Assembly (NCBI RefSeq): GCF_020400605.1 | Contig: NZ_JAINRD010000005.1 | Coordinates: forward strand, 248,001-312,000 | Source of the DNA: Streptomyces aculeolatus | Lineage (GTDB): Bacteria; Actinomycetota; Actinomycetes; Streptomycetales; Streptomycetaceae | DNA length: 64,000 bases | Direction: 5' to 3' | Shown: positions 27,116 to 36,946 of the stretch, in pieces | Layout of the letters: every line of letters begins with the position of its first letter | How positions within the stretch are numbered: position 1 is the stretch's first letter | Program-made: the position numbers and the translations under genes | Notes under the pieces: model-generated | The model's database searches: none | What the model was told of the DNA's origin: nothing | Seen by the model: the letters and a program-made list of their open reading frames with translations, nothing else

Positions 27116-27916
27116 TCAGAACTGCGGGGCGGGCCCCGGCTGCCAGCCGGACTGCTGGGCGCCGCCCGCGGAGTGCGGCGGCGGATAGCCGTAGCCGGCG
27201 GGCGGGGCGGCCGGGCCGCCGCCGTGGGCGCCGCGGTCGAAGAACGGCCGGGAGTTGGCCCGCATCCACATGGCGACCGGGTCGTGGTCGTCGGCGAGCG
27301 CCACCGTGGAGACCGCCAGGCCGGGCGGCACGGCGGCCACGGACTCCTGCATCATCGCCTGCGCGGCGGCGACGGACTGCGGCCCGGTGTCGTACAGGTC
27401 GATGCCGACGGCCAGGTACGGCTCGCCGAGCGCCGGCTGCACCCAGGCCCGGCAGAGCGTGCGCACCGCGGGCGTGCGGTGGGCGGTCTGGCCCAGCAGG
27501 GCGTAGAACTGCGCGACGTCCACGACCGGTTCGGAGATCCGCAGCGGGCCCGCGGGCAGCCGGTCCAGGCCCGTGGCCACCCGGCGCAGGTCGAGCCAGG
27601 GGACGCCGACGCCGCCGCCGGCGGCGTGCGGGTCGAGCCACAGGCCCCAGCGGTCGGGGTAGAGCGCGGCGGCGATCTCCGCGCCGGCGACGGGCTCGTG
27701 CGCGCCGGCCCAGCCGCTGGCGGCCAGTTCGCGGTCGGAGCTGAAGCAGGGCGCGTAGGCGTGGCCCTCGACCTGCATGCTCCCGTACTGCGCGTCGGGC
27801 GTGTCCGGGCGGCCCTGCCAGAGCAGCATCCACACCCGCCCGGCGGCCAGCGCGGCGAGCAGCGCCTCGTACGCGTCGTACCTGCCGGGAGCCACCTGGC
27901 GGACCAACTGGTCCAC
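27116..27916 (-). CDS. SseB-domain protein, paralogue A
   Basis: A 266-residue cytoplasmic protein. I chose GTG 27916 (VDQLVRQVAPGRYDAYEALL) because GGGAG lies about five bases upstream; GTG 27955 and TTG 27967 are in-frame alternatives. The body resembles the SseB family (enhanced serine sensitivity): a strand-rich domain with GRVWMLLWQG, ACFSSDRELA and PWLDLRRVATGL, then an SseB_C-like half (LCRAWVQPALGEPYLAVGIDL). The C-terminus is a Pro/Gly/Gln tail. Function in Streptomyces is unknown. It is near glycine/serine genes, which fits the name but is not proof. Confidence 0.8.
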   Translation of the reverse strand: MDQLVRQVAPGRYDAYEALLAALAAGRVWMLLWQGRPDTPDAQYGSMQVEGHAYAPCFSSDRELAASGWAGAHEPVAGAEIAAALYPDRWGLWLDPHAAGGGVGVPWLDLRRVATGLDRLPAGPLRISEPVVDVAQFYALLGQTAHRTPAVRTLCRAWVQPALGEPYLAVGIDLYDTGPQSVAAAQAMMQESVAAVPPGLAVSTVALADDHDPVAMWMRANSRPFFDRGAHGGGPAAPPAGYGYPPPHSAGGAQQSGWQPGPAPQF

Positions 27917-28048
27917 GCCCGCTCCCTGCGCGCTCCCGCTCGCGCCCCCGTTCACCCTGGGCCCCAACCCTTCGTCTCGGCCGCCGCCGCTCCCGGGCAG
28001 GCGTGTACGCCCGGAAAGGTCATCAAACCAGCTTAGAGCCTGACAGCG

Positions 28049-28822
28049 TCAGCCGACCCGGATGTAGAACGGCTCGACCTTGGCCCGCATCCAGGTGATC
28101 ACCGGGTCCACCGCGGCGTCGAGGAAGACCAGTTGCACCTTCCAGGGCACGGGCTGCGCGCCGAGCGCGCGGCCCAGCGCCTCCACCGTCGCCTGCCTGC
28201 TCTCGTCGTACGTGTCCAGCAGCTCGACCCCGATGTAGAGCTGCTCCGCGCCGGCCTCCACGCTGGCGAGCCCCCTCCGCGCGCTGCGCACCACCCCGGT
28301 CCGCTCGAACTCCTCCCGGGCGGCGGCCAGGAAGTCCACCGGGTCGTCCTGCCAGTCCGGCGTGAACAGCCGCACCCGGCCGCCCCGCGCCTCCCCCGGC
28401 AGCCGCGCCGACGCGCGGTCCCGGCACAGCTCCGCCACCGCCGCCGGCGGCAGCGGCACCCCGACCGTGCCGCCGGGGTTGACCGCGATGCCGACCTGCG
28501 GCGGCAGCCCGCGGGCGAACTCGCGGGCCGGCGCGACGGTGAACGACATGTGGGTCCCGGTGACCCGCAGGAACTCGTCCTGCGAGGAGAACACCGGCAC
28601 GTACGGCGCCCCGCCGATGTCGGTCGTCGGCACGCCGAGCGAGGGGCTGTCGGGGCCGCCGCCCTCGGGCAGCGGCACCCACAGGCTGCTGCGGCCCAGC
28701 ACCTCCAGCAGCCGCGGCGCGGCCTGCGGGTTGCCGAGGGAGGCGGCGAGCACCTCCTCCAGCTCGTTGCCGGGGAAGCCGCCCGTGGCGGGGGGCTGCG
28801 GGGAGCGGTAGTCGAAGCTCAT
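28049..28822 (-). CDS. SseB-domain protein, paralogue B
   Basis: A 257-residue protein from ATG 28822 (MSFDYRSPQPPATG). It contains an SseB-type N-terminal half (SSLWVPLPEGG, PVFSSQDEFLRV) and an SseB_C-like half (AEQLYIGVELLDTYDESRQATVEAL), ending ITWMRAKVEPFYIRVG. The C-terminal strand DPVITWMRAKVEPFY lines up with DPVAMWMRANSRPFF in its upstream-strand neighbour, so the two are paralogues from an old duplication. It reads toward paralogue A on the minus strand, 130 bases away, without overlap. Confidence 0.82.
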   Translation of the reverse strand: MSFDYRSPQPPATGGFPGNELEEVLAASLGNPQAAPRLLEVLGRSSLWVPLPEGGGPDSPSLGVPTTDIGGAPYVPVFSSQDEFLRVTGTHMSFTVAPAREFARGLPPQVGIAVNPGGTVGVPLPPAAVAELCRDRASARLPGEARGGRVRLFTPDWQDDPVDFLAAAREEFERTGVVRSARRGLASVEAGAEQLYIGVELLDTYDESRQATVEALGRALGAQPVPWKVQLVFLDAAVDPVITWMRAKVEPFYIRVG

Positions 28823-28953
28823 CGGGACCAGCCAACTCTCGGGGGATGAACGTCGGCACCCTAACGGCTGCGAGCACTCGCGGGCGAAGGCCGCACCTGC
28901 ACACGGTGGAGCCCTCTCACCCACCGGACCTCGCGACAGGGAGCCCGTTTTCC

Positions 28954-29541
28954 ATGCGTACGAACCGAATGGCCGGCCTCGCCGCCACCGCCGTCGCCGC
29001 CGCCGTGCTCGGCGTCGCCGGGCCCATCGCGGCCGCCGGGGACACCGCCGGGCGCGGGCACCCCGACGGGCGGCCCGCGGCCCCGGCCGCCGCCGACGTG
29101 GACCCCTCGACGCTGCACCTGCTGGACCGGCTCGGGCAGCTCACCGCCGGCACGGCGCGGACCGTGGAGCAGGTCCAGCAGGCCGTCGCCGGCGGCGGCC
29201 GGCTGGACCCGCGCACGCTGCCCGACGTGCGCTCCCACCTGGACGCGGTGGGAGCGGCGGCGGAGGGCCAGGGCATGGTCAAGTCGATGAAGGCGCAGCA
29301 GACGACCGCGCTGGCGCAGGCCGTCGCCGCGCTGCGGGAGAAGCTGGCCGGCCTGGTACGGGCCGGGGAGGCGGGCGACAGGGCCGCGGTGGACCGGCGG
29401 GCCTCGGTGGCCGTGGCGGCGCTGGTACGGGTCCTCGGGGCGACGGCGGTCAGCGGGCTGGTGCCGGCGGGGCAGGTGCCCGGGGCGCCGGCGGCGAACG
29501 CGGCGGTGCCGCCGCGGCTGCCCGCGGAGTCCGGCGCGTAA
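28954..29541 (+). CDS. Small secreted protein of unknown function
   Basis: A 195-residue protein from ATG 28954 with AGGGA upstream. A Sec signal is seen: MRTNRMAGLAATAVAAAVLG, cleavage probably near AAAGDTAG. The mature part is Ala/Val-rich and helical, with hints of short heptads (LAQAVAALREKLAGLV), and ends in a Pro/Ala-rich tail. I recognise no domain. It diverges from the SseB paralogue B, separated by about 130 bases that would hold both promoters. Confidence 0.7.
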   Translation: MRTNRMAGLAATAVAAAVLGVAGPIAAAGDTAGRGHPDGRPAAPAAADVDPSTLHLLDRLGQLTAGTARTVEQVQQAVAGGGRLDPRTLPDVRSHLDAVGAAAEGQGMVKSMKAQQTTALAQAVAALREKLAGLVRAGEAGDRAAVDRRASVAVAALVRVLGATAVSGLVPAGQVPGAPAANAAVPPRLPAESGA

Positions 29542-29647
29542 GCGGCCCGCGGCCGCGGCTCGTGCGGTGCGCGGGCCCGTGAGCCGCCCGTGGCCCTGGC
29601 TCCTGCCGTACGCGGCGGCCCGTGCCCTGTGCGGCGGCCCGTACGGC

Positions 29648-30211
29648 TCAGCCGAAGCTGATCGAGCGCAGCGCCCCCGCCGCCTGGCCGTCCAGCACCA
29701 GCACCGAGTCGCACCCCACCGCCGGCCGGCCGGCGCGCGCCCAGTCCAGCAGCCTGCGGTGCGCCCACCGGTGGCGGACGAAGGCGTACCGCGACACCAC
29801 GCGCCCGCGCCGCTCCTGCCGTTCCCGCGCCACCTCGGCCGGCACGTCCAGCACCACGACGTGCACCCCGCGCCCGTACCGCCTGGCCTGCCTGGTGAGC
29901 CACCACCGCACCCACGGCAGCGTGCCGCAGTCGTGCACGACGAGGCTGCCGCCGGCGCGCACCGCGATGCGCAGCCGCGCGTAGTGGTCGATCCGGACTA
30001 ACGGCCGGTACACGGCGTACGGCAGCCGTGCGCCCAGCTTGCGCGCCCAGCGCTCGCGCACGTACTGCGAGTCGATCAGCAGCACCTCCTCCGGCGGCCG
30101 CGTACGCCGCATGAGGGTGCTCTTGCCGCTCCCCGGCAGCCCGGAGATCACGACGATGTCCCCCTCCGGATATCGAAGCCGTTCCCTGGAGGCCGCCTGC
30201 TCCACCGTCAC
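29648..30211 (-). CDS. P-loop kinase-like AAA protein, divergent from the glycine riboswitch
   Basis: A 187-residue protein from GTG 30211 with GGGAGG four bases upstream; GTG 30205 is also in frame. The Walker A motif is SGLPGSGKSTLMRR near residue 20, followed by LLIDSQYVRERW. It resembles small zeta-toxin/adenylate-kinase-like P-loop proteins, with a lid-like RQERRGRVVSRYAFVRHRW region near residue 140. Substrate unknown. It is transcribed away from gcvT. Confidence 0.75.
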   Translation of the reverse strand: MTVEQAASRERLRYPEGDIVVISGLPGSGKSTLMRRTRPPEEVLLIDSQYVRERWARKLGARLPYAVYRPLVRIDHYARLRIAVRAGGSLVVHDCGTLPWVRWWLTRQARRYGRGVHVVVLDVPAEVARERQERRGRVVSRYAFVRHRWAHRRLLDWARAGRPAVGCDSVLVLDGQAAGALRSISFG

Positions 30212-30380
30212 GCTGCCTCCCACGCCCCGCACCGCCGCCGCCTGCCGTCCACAAGCGTCGCAACACCGGCGGGGCTCGACAAGGACGCAACGGAAGACCG
30301 CCTCCCGGTTTCTCCGCCCTGTCCCGCGATCGGCATGGCGTGCAATGATGGGCCCGCCAACTGCATACCGGCCGTCAGAA

Positions 30381-30600
30381 CCCGCGCGGGAGAGTCCCGG
30401 TGCCAGTCGCACCGGGCGCCGAAGGAGCAAGTCCTCCCTTGAATCTCTCAGGCACCGTCACCGCGCGGGCGAGGCAGATCTGAAAAGCGGGCGACGCTCT
30501 GGAGCACAGCGTGCACCGGCGCCGCCCCACCCAAGGTGCAAGCCACGCTCCCGCGGGATCGTGGCGAACCTCTCAGGTTCCGATGACAGATGGGGAGGAC
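30381..30600 (+). promoter_or_regulatory. Tandem glycine riboswitch upstream of gcvT
   Basis: Two aptamers in tandem. Aptamer 1 (about 30381-30505) has the GCGGGAGAG start, GCCGAAGGAGCAA, the CTCTCAGGCACCG core and GCTCTGGAG end of the family. Aptamer 2 (about 30510-30599) has AAGGTGCAAGCC, GAACCTCTCAGGTTCCGATG and a GACAGATGGGGAGGA end. The glycine riboswitch family binds glycine cooperatively and, in most bacteria, turns on glycine cleavage genes. It ends 30 bases before the gcvT start, so the switch can act on translation or transcription of gcvT. The rest of 30212-30629 holds the presumed promoters of gcvT and the divergent P-loop gene. Confidence 0.95.
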
Positions 30601-30629
30601 ACGACCACCCCCTGTCCGGGAGCCAGACG

Positions 30630-31763
30630 ATGACCACTGAGAGCCCTGCACCGCGCCGTACCGCGCTCGACGCCACGCACCGCGCCCTCGGCGCCACCAT
30701 GACCGACTTCGCCGGCTGGGACATGCCGCTGCGCTACGGCAGCGAGCGCGAGGAGCACGTCGCGGTGCGCACCCGCGCCGGCCTCTTCGACCTCTCCCAC
30801 ATGGGCGAGATCGCCGTCACCGGCCCCGGGGCCGCCGCCCTGCTGGACTACGCCCTGGTGGGCCGGCTCTCCGCCGTGCGCCCCGGCCGCGCCCGGTACA
30901 CGATGATCTGCCGCGAGGACGGCGGCATCCTCGACGACCTGATCGTCTACCGCCTCACCGACGACGAGTACATGGTCGTCGCGAACGCCGCCAACGCCCA
31001 GGTCGTGCTGGACGCCCTCGTCGAGCGGGCCGCCGGCTTCCCCGGCGCACAGGTGCGGGACGACCGGGAGGCGTACGCCCTCATCGCCGTGCAGGGCCCG
31101 AAGGCGCCGGCGATCCTGGGCCGGGTCACCGACGCGGACCTGGCCGGCCTGAAGTACTACGCGGGCCTGCCCGGCACCGTCGCCGGCGCCGAGGCGCTCA
31201 TCGCCCGTACCGGCTACACCGGCGAGGACGGCTTCGAGCTGTTCGTACGTCCCGCGGACGCGCCCGCCGTCTGGGCGGCGCTGACGGCCGCCGGCGCGGA
31301 CGACGGCCTGGTGCCCTGCGGGCTCTCCTGCCGCGACACCCTGCGGCTGGAGGCCGGCATGCCGCTGTACGGGCACGAGCTGTCCACCGCGCTCACGCCC
31401 TTCGACGCCGGCCTCGGCCGGGTCGTCAAGCTCGACAAGCCCGGCGACTTCGTCGGCCGCAAGGCGCTGGAACAGGCCGCCGAGCGCGCCGCGGCCGAGC
31501 CGCCGCGGGTGCTGGTCGGCCTGGTCGCCGAGGGCCGCCGGGTGCCGCGTGCGGGGTACGCGGTGGTGGCCGGCGGCCGGCCGGTCGGCGAGGTCACCTC
31601 CGGCGCCCCCTCCCCCACGCTCGGCAAGCCGATCGCCATGGCGTACGTGGACGCCGCGCACGCGGAGCCGGGGCCCGCGGCGGCGACCGGCGTGGGCGTC
31701 GACATCCGCGGCAGCCACGAGCCGTACGAGGTCGTCGCCCTGCCGTTCTACAAGCGCCCCTGA
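30630..31763 (+). CDS. gcvT: Glycine cleavage system T protein (aminomethyltransferase)
   Basis: GcvT transfers the methylene group of glycine, carried on GcvH, to tetrahydrofolate, releasing ammonia. I chose ATG 30630 ([20 protein letters not shown]), giving 377 residues. Seen: [32 protein letters not shown] and the SHMGE-type folate-binding region, and the C-terminal barrel ending in [11 protein letters not shown]. The riboswitch lies directly upstream. gcvH and glyA follow. The P protein (GcvP) is not in the window. Confidence 0.97.
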   Translation: MTTESPAPRRTALDATHRALGATMTDFAGWDMPLRYGSEREEHVAVRTRAGLFDLSHMGEIAVTGPGAAALLDYALVGRLSAVRPGRARYTMICREDGGILDDLIVYRLTDDEYMVVANAANAQVVLDALVERAAGFPGAQVRDDREAYALIAVQGPKAPAILGRVTDADLAGLKYYAGLPGTVAGAEALIARTGYTGEDGFELFVRPADAPAVWAALTAAGADDGLVPCGLSCRDTLRLEAGMPLYGHELSTALTPFDAGLGRVVKLDKPGDFVGRKALEQAAERAAAEPPRVLVGLVAEGRRVPRAGYAVVAGGRPVGEVTSGAPSPTLGKPIAMAYVDAAHAEPGPAAATGVGVDIRGSHEPYEVVALPFYKRP

Positions 31764-31768
31764 CCCTC

Positions 31769-31798
31769 CGCAGGCGGCGGCCGGCCCCGCCGCCTGCG
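31769..31798 (+). terminator. Hairpin between gcvT and gcvH
   Basis: CGCAGGCGGCG (31769-31779) pairs perfectly with CGCCGCCTGCG (31788-31798) over an eight-base loop, starting five bases after the gcvT stop. It may partly terminate or stabilise the gcvT transcript. Confidence 0.55.
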
Positions 31799-31840
31799 CC
31801 CCGTTACGTCACTCACGTCCCGATCCTGGAGAATCGCCTC

Positions 31841-32215
31841 ATGAGCAACCCTGAGCACCTGCGCTACAGCAAGGAACACGAGTGGGTCGCGACCGACGAC
31901 GGCATCGCCACCGTCGGCATCACCGCCCATGCCGCGGACGCGCTCGGCGACGTCGTCTTCGTCCAGCTCCCGGAGGTCGGCGACACGGTCACCGCGGGCG
32001 AGCCCTGCGGCGAGCTGGAGTCGACGAAGTCCGTCTCCGACCTCTACGCGCCGGTGACCGGGGAGGTCACCGCGGCCAACCAGGACGTCGTGGACGACCC
32101 CGCGCTGGTGAACTCCGGCCCGTTCCAGGACGGCTGGCTGTTCAAGGTGCGCGTCGCGGGCGAGTCCGCCGACCTGATGTCCGCCGCCGAGTACACCGCG
32201 TTCACCGCGGGCTGA
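31841..32215 (+). CDS. gcvH: Glycine cleavage system H protein
   Basis: The lipoyl carrier of the glycine cleavage complex, 124 residues. The lipoylated lysine is K63 in [16 protein letters not shown]. The N-terminal start [13 protein letters not shown] and the [20 protein letters not shown] barrel are standard. It follows gcvT by 77 bases and precedes glyA by 55 bases. Confidence 0.97.
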   Translation: MSNPEHLRYSKEHEWVATDDGIATVGITAHAADALGDVVFVQLPEVGDTVTAGEPCGELESTKSVSDLYAPVTGEVTAANQDVVDDPALVNSGPFQDGWLFKVRVAGESADLMSAAEYTAFTAG

Positions 32216-32270
32216 GCTCCGCCGCCGCAGCCCCGCCCGCCCGCGTCCCCCTCTTTCCACGGAAGGTCCC

Positions 32271-33539
32271 ATGTCCCTTCTGAACGGCTCGCTCCACGAG
32301 GTCGACCCCGAGGTCGCCGCCGCAGTGGACGCCGAGCTCAAGCGCCAGCAGTCCACCCTCGAAATGATCGCCTCGGAGAACTTCGCCCCGGTCGCCGTGC
32401 TGGAGGCGCAGGGCTCGGTCCTCACCAACAAGTACGCCGAGGGCTACCCCGGCCGCCGCTACTACGGCGGCTGCGAGCACGTCGACGTCACCGAGGAGCT
32501 GGCCCGGGAGCGGGTCAAGGCGCTCTTCGGCGCCGAGGCCGCGAACGTCCAGCCGCACTCGGGCGCGTCGGCGAACGCGGCGGCGATGTTCGCGGTGCTC
32601 AAGCCCGGCGACACGATCCTGGGCCTGGACCTGGCCCACGGCGGGCACCTGACCCACGGCATGAAGATCAACTTCTCCGGCAAGCTGTACGAGGTGGCCG
32701 CGTACCACGTCGACGCGGAGACCGGCCTGGTCGACATGGCCGAGGTCGAGCGGCTGGCCAAGGAGCGGCGGCCGAAGCTGATCATCGCCGGCTGGTCGGC
32801 GTACCCGCGGCAGCTCGACTTCGCCGGCTTCCGCCGGATCGCCGACGAGGTCGACGCGCTGCTGATGGTCGACATGGCGCACTTCGCCGGGCTGGTGGCC
32901 GCGGGCCTGCACCCCAGCCCCGTGCCGTACGCGGACATCGTCACCACGACGACGCACAAGACGCTCGGCGGCCCGCGCGGCGGGGTCATCCTCTCCCGCC
33001 AGGCCCTCGCCAAGAAGATCAACTCGGCGGTCTTCCCCGGCCAGCAGGGCGGGCCGCTGGAGCACGTGATCGCCGCCAAGGCGGTGTCGTTCAAGATCGC
33101 CGCCTCGGAGGAGTTCAAGGAGCGGCAGCGGCGCACCCTGGACGGCGCCCGGATCCTGGCGGAGCGGCTGCTGCGGGACGACGCGCGCGCGGCCGGCGTC
33201 TCGGTGCTCTCCGGCGGCACGGACGTCCACCTGGTCCTGGTCGACCTGCGCCACTCCGAGCTGGACGGCCAGCAGGCCGAGGACCGGCTCCACGAGATCG
33301 GCATCACCGTCAACCGCAACGCGGTCCCCGACGACCCGCGTCCGCCCATGGTCACCTCCGGCCTGCGCATCGGCTCGCCGGCGCTGGCCACCCGCGGCTT
33401 CACCGCCGCGGACTTCGAGGAGGTCGCCGACGTCATCGCCGAGGCCCTCAAGGAGGGCTTCGACGAGGCGAAGAAGTCCGCCCTGGCCGCCCGGGTCTCG
33501 GCCCTGGCCGCCAAGCACCCGCTGTACCCCGGCCTGTAG
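32271..33539 (+). CDS. glyA: Serine hydroxymethyltransferase
   Basis: A PLP enzyme that interconverts serine and glycine while moving a one-carbon unit to tetrahydrofolate. The 422 residues are full length. The PLP lysine lies in [18 protein letters not shown]. The N-terminal [21 protein letters not shown] motif and the C-terminal [19 protein letters not shown] motif are intact. It is downstream of gcvT and gcvH and completes a glycine/serine block with sdaA. Confidence 0.98.
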   Translation: MSLLNGSLHEVDPEVAAAVDAELKRQQSTLEMIASENFAPVAVLEAQGSVLTNKYAEGYPGRRYYGGCEHVDVTEELARERVKALFGAEAANVQPHSGASANAAAMFAVLKPGDTILGLDLAHGGHLTHGMKINFSGKLYEVAAYHVDAETGLVDMAEVERLAKERRPKLIIAGWSAYPRQLDFAGFRRIADEVDALLMVDMAHFAGLVAAGLHPSPVPYADIVTTTTHKTLGGPRGGVILSRQALAKKINSAVFPGQQGGPLEHVIAAKAVSFKIAASEEFKERQRRTLDGARILAERLLRDDARAAGVSVLSGGTDVHLVLVDLRHSELDGQQAEDRLHEIGITVNRNAVPDDPRPPMVTSGLRIGSPALATRGFTAADFEEVADVIAEALKEGFDEAKKSALAARVSALAAKHPLYPGL

Positions 33540-33546
33540 CCCGTAC

Positions 33547-33590
33547 GGCCCGGCGGCCGGCCGCGTGCCCACGCGGCGGACCGCCGGGCC
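33547..33590 (+). terminator. Hairpin after glyA
   Basis: GGCCCGGCGG (33547-33556) pairs with CCGCCGGGCC (33581-33590), with an inner CCGCG/CGCGG helix. It lies seven bases after the glyA stop and 78 bases before sdaA. It is probably the glyA terminator or an attenuator. Confidence 0.55.
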
Positions 33591-33667
33591 CCGGGGACGT
33601 ACGTGCGAGCCGTTGCGATCCCGCAGCCCGCTCGCGCACGCCCCACGAAAGGACAAAGGAGTCCCGA

Positions 33668-35050
33668 GTGGCCATCTCCGTCTTCGACCTCTTCTCGATC
33701 GGCATCGGCCCGTCGAGCTCGCACACGGTCGGCCCGATGCGGGCGGCCCGGCTGTTCGCGCGCCGGCTGAAGAACGAGGGCCTGCTGGCCCACACCGCCG
33801 CCGTACGGGCCGAACTCTTCGGCTCCCTGGGCGCCACCGGCCGCGGCCACGGCACCCCGAAGGCCGTCCTCCTCGGCCTGGAGGGCCACTCGCCGCGCAC
33901 CGTCGACATCGAGTGGGCCGAGGGCGAGGTGGAGCGCATCCGCACCAGCGGGCGGCTCCACCTGCTGGGCGCCGAGATAGGGCCCGACCACGAGATCCCC
34001 TTCGACGCGGACACCGACCTCGTCCTGCACCGCCGCCGCTCGCTGCCGTACCACGCGAACGGCATGACGCTGGCCGCGTACGACGTGGACGGCGGGACGC
34101 TGCTGGCGAAGACGTACTACTCGGTGGGCGGCGGCTTCGTCGTCGACGAGGAGGCGGTCGGCGAGGACCGGATCAAGCTCGACGACACCGCGCTGAAGCA
34201 CCCGTTCCGCACCGCCGACGAGATGCTGCGCCGCACCCGCGAGACGGGCCTGTCGCTGTCGTCGCTGATGCTGGAGAACGAACGCGCCTGGCGCACGGAG
34301 GCGGAGATCCGGGCCGGACTGCTGGAGATCTGGCGGGTGATGCGCGAGTGCGTCGCCCGCGGCACCGCCCGCGAGGGCATCCTGCCCGGCGGCCTGAAGG
34401 TCCGCCGCCGCGCCGCGGGCGAGGCCCGCCAGCTCCGCGCGGCGGGCGACCCGGCGGCGCACGCGATGGAGTGGGTCACCCTCTACGCCATGGCCGTCAA
34501 CGAGGAGAACGCCGCCGGCGGCCGCGTCGTCACCGCCCCCACCAACGGCGCGGCGGGCATCATCCCGGCGGTCCTGCACTACGCGGCGGACTTCGTCCCG
34601 GGCGCGGACGACGACACCGCGGTCCGCTTCCTCCTCGCGGCGGGCGCGATCGGCATGCTCTTCAAGGAGAACGCCTCCATCTCCGGCGCGGAGGTCGGCT
34701 GCCAGGGCGAGGTCGGCTCCGCCTGCTCGATGGCCGCCGGCGGTCTGGCCGAGATCCTGGGCGGCACCCCGGAACAGGTGGAGAACGCCGCGGAGATCGG
34801 CATCGAACACAACCTGGGCCTGACCTGCGACCCGATCGGCGGCCTGGTCCAGATCCCGTGCATCGAGCGCAACGGCATGGCGGCGGTCAAGGCGATCACC
34901 GCGGCCCGCATGGCGCTGCGCGGCGACGGGCAGCACTTCGTCTCGCTCGACAAGGCGATCAAGACGATGAAGGAGACGGGCGCGGACATGAAGGTCAAGT
35001 ACAAGGAGACCGCCCGCGGCGGCCTCGCGGTCAACGTGGTGGAGTGCTGA
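33668..35050 (+). CDS. sdaA: L-serine ammonia-lyase (L-serine dehydratase)
   Basis: It deaminates L-serine to pyruvate with a [4Fe-4S] cluster. The 460 residues are the single-chain form with the beta part first and the alpha part second. Seen: the N-terminal [18 protein letters not shown] motif and the C-terminal cysteine pattern [23 protein letters not shown] and QIPCIERN, which includes the cluster ligands. Start GTG 33668 with AAAGGAG upstream. With glyA it couples glycine, serine and pyruvate. Confidence 0.97.
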   Translation: MAISVFDLFSIGIGPSSSHTVGPMRAARLFARRLKNEGLLAHTAAVRAELFGSLGATGRGHGTPKAVLLGLEGHSPRTVDIEWAEGEVERIRTSGRLHLLGAEIGPDHEIPFDADTDLVLHRRRSLPYHANGMTLAAYDVDGGTLLAKTYYSVGGGFVVDEEAVGEDRIKLDDTALKHPFRTADEMLRRTRETGLSLSSLMLENERAWRTEAEIRAGLLEIWRVMRECVARGTAREGILPGGLKVRRRAAGEARQLRAAGDPAAHAMEWVTLYAMAVNEENAAGGRVVTAPTNGAAGIIPAVLHYAADFVPGADDDTAVRFLLAAGAIGMLFKENASISGAEVGCQGEVGSACSMAAGGLAEILGGTPEQVENAAEIGIEHNLGLTCDPIGGLVQIPCIERNGMAAVKAITAARMALRGDGQHFVSLDKAIKTMKETGADMKVKYKETARGGLAVNVVEC

Positions 35051-35183
35051 CGACCGCTGCGTCGTGAGTCGCCGGACCCCGCCCGCCGCGCGCTGCCGGC
35101 CACCGCCCGCCCGCGCGGTCCGAGGGCCGGGCGCCGCGGGGGCCGCTCCGGTTCTGACCCGGCGCGTCCGCCTGGCCCCCTGC

Positions 35184-35216
35184 CCCGGCCTTCGGCCCGC
35201 GCCGCCGAAGGCCGGG
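35184..35216. terminator. Strong bidirectional hairpin between sdaA and the mannanase gene
   Basis: CCCGGCCTTCGG (35184-35195) pairs perfectly with CCGAAGGCCGGG (35205-35216) over nine bases. The sdaA (plus) and GH26 (minus) genes converge here, so one hairpin can end both. Confidence 0.7.
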
Positions 35217-35242
35217 AGGCGCCTCGTGCGCCGGCCCCCGGT

Positions 35243-36724
35243 TCAGCCGGTCCCGGCCGGGGGGTGGGAGCGCCAGTCGCCCAGTTCGTCGAGCGTGATG
35301 ACGTAGTCGTGCTCGTACACCCGCTTGAGGAACGGCAGCGGGTTGTGCTCGCCGTCGTCGATGAACTCGCCGCTCCAGGTGGTGAACCAGCTCCAGTCCG
35401 CCTCGTACGCCCGCAGCAGGTCCGGGTCGGGGACGGAGCCCGTCTCGGTCAAGGCGACGAGCTTCTCGTCGCCGACGAGGTCGACAAGCTTGTCGTACGT
35501 GCCGCTGGCGGGGCCGTGGTCGCCGATCGGGGGATAGGTGTCGGCGCTGACGACGTCGACGACGTCGTCGCCGGGGTACCAGGCCGGGTCGACGGAGTTC
35601 CAGACCCAGACGAGGTTGTGCAGCCCGTGGTGGCCGGTCATGCGCTCGTACATCAGCCGCCACAGCTCCTTGGCCGGCCCGGGGCCCTTGGCGCCCCACC
35701 AGAACCAGCCGCCCTCGGCCTCGTGCAGCGGGCGCCACAGCACCGGGACGCCCGCGTCCTGCAGCCGCTTCAGCTCCGCCGCAATGGCGTCGATGTCGCG
35801 CAGCAGCAGCGCGTACTCCGCGGACTGCGGGTCGGCGAGCGCCGCGGCCACGTCGAAGGTCGTCGCGTCCGTGTAGAAGCCGCGCCACCACTCCTTGCCG
35901 GGTTCGTCGATGAGGCCGGCGGGAGCGTTCCAGTGCCAGACGAACGTGGTGATGCCGCCGCGTTCGTCCCAGGCGAGGGCGTTCTCGACCTCGGTGGACG
36001 TGGTGCCGCGCTCGACGCGGCTGGGCGAGTAGTCCATCATGTCGTGCCCGGCGACGGCGGGCGTGCGGCCGACGTTCTCCTCCACCCACCGGACGGACGC
36101 CGCGTCCTGCTGGCCGCTGAGGATGCGCTCGCCGTAGCCCGCGGCGAGGTAGCTCAGCAGGGCCCTCGCCCCGGGCGTGGCCCGCGGGTCGACGGGGACG
36201 CCGGAGACCTGGTGCGGCGGGCGGGGCTCGCTCGGGGTGAGGCTGATGGCGTCGATCTCGTACCAGCCCCAGTTGTTCACGATCGTGATCGTGTCCGGGC
36301 CCTCCCGCAGCATCACCTTGCCGGCGGCCACGGTGCTGAAGGTGTCGGTGGCGGGGAGGGTGACGTCGCCCGCGCCCTCGCCGTTGAGCTGCAGGGACGC
36401 GACCTTCTGGCCGTACGGCGCGCGGTAGTGGATCACCAGGTCGTGGAGCCCGGCGGGTCCGTCGGGGACGGTGACGGCGACGGAGTCCTCGGCCGCGTCG
36501 AACCCGGTGACATAGCCGGTGCCGGAGTAGCCGGACGCGGCGGACTCGACGACGGTGCCGTTCAGCCGTCCGTCCTCGGCCTCGTGGAGAACGGGCTGGG
36601 CGCGGGCCCCGGCCTCGTCGGCCGCGGCCTCGGGGCCCGTTCCGGCCGAGAGCAGGGCCGCGAGGAGCGCGGACAGGACGAGGAGCGCCAGTGCGGGCAT
36701 GCGGCGGAGCGGGGGGTGGATCAC
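35243..36724 (-). CDS. Secreted GH26 beta-mannanase with N-terminal CBM35-like module
   Basis: A 493-residue secreted enzyme. I chose GTG 36724 (VIHPPLRRMPALALL), with GGAG upstream, rather than the longer frame from 36781. A Sec signal ends near residue 35. Residues about 46-165 look like a CBM35 carbohydrate-binding module (LHEAEDGRLNGTV to WYEIDAISLTP). The GH26 domain covers about 180-490: acid/base E335 in WRPLHEAEGGWFWWG and nucleophile E427 in ALTETGSVP, as in beta-1,4-mannanases. A perfect CebR-type box lies 43 bases upstream, so mannan or glucan oligosaccharides may induce it. Confidence 0.93.
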   Translation of the reverse strand: MIHPPLRRMPALALLVLSALLAALLSAGTGPEAAADEAGARAQPVLHEAEDGRLNGTVVESAASGYSGTGYVTGFDAAEDSVAVTVPDGPAGLHDLVIHYRAPYGQKVASLQLNGEGAGDVTLPATDTFSTVAAGKVMLREGPDTITIVNNWGWYEIDAISLTPSEPRPPHQVSGVPVDPRATPGARALLSYLAAGYGERILSGQQDAASVRWVEENVGRTPAVAGHDMMDYSPSRVERGTTSTEVENALAWDERGGITTFVWHWNAPAGLIDEPGKEWWRGFYTDATTFDVAAALADPQSAEYALLLRDIDAIAAELKRLQDAGVPVLWRPLHEAEGGWFWWGAKGPGPAKELWRLMYERMTGHHGLHNLVWVWNSVDPAWYPGDDVVDVVSADTYPPIGDHGPASGTYDKLVDLVGDEKLVALTETGSVPDPDLLRAYEADWSWFTTWSGEFIDDGEHNPLPFLKRVYEHDYVITLDELGDWRSHPPAGTG

Positions 36725-36766
36725 CGGGGATCTCCTACCGGGTGTGAAGCGTGCGGGGCAGAGGAT

Positions 36767-36780
36767 TGGGAGCGCTCCCA
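36767..36780. promoter_or_regulatory. CebR-type LacI-family operator between GH26 and GH12 genes
   Basis: TGGGAGCGCTCCCA is a perfect 14-base palindrome identical to the consensus CebR box, where the repressor CebR is released by cellobiose/cello-oligosaccharides. It lies 43 bases upstream of the GH26 start and 167 bases upstream of the GH12 start. Control of GH26 is very likely; joint control of GH12 is possible. Confidence 0.88.
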
Positions 36781-36946
36781 TAATGCTGCGGTGTCATGGC
36801 GACGTCAAACATCCCGCCCTCTTGCCGGGCAATGCCGGTTCGACGGCAACCGTTCGACGGCTCCGCGGCCACTGTCTTCGTACGCGCGGGAAACCGACCC
36901 CCTCCCGGGCGGACCCCCCACCACACGAGGCGAGGAGAGTGGCGCG

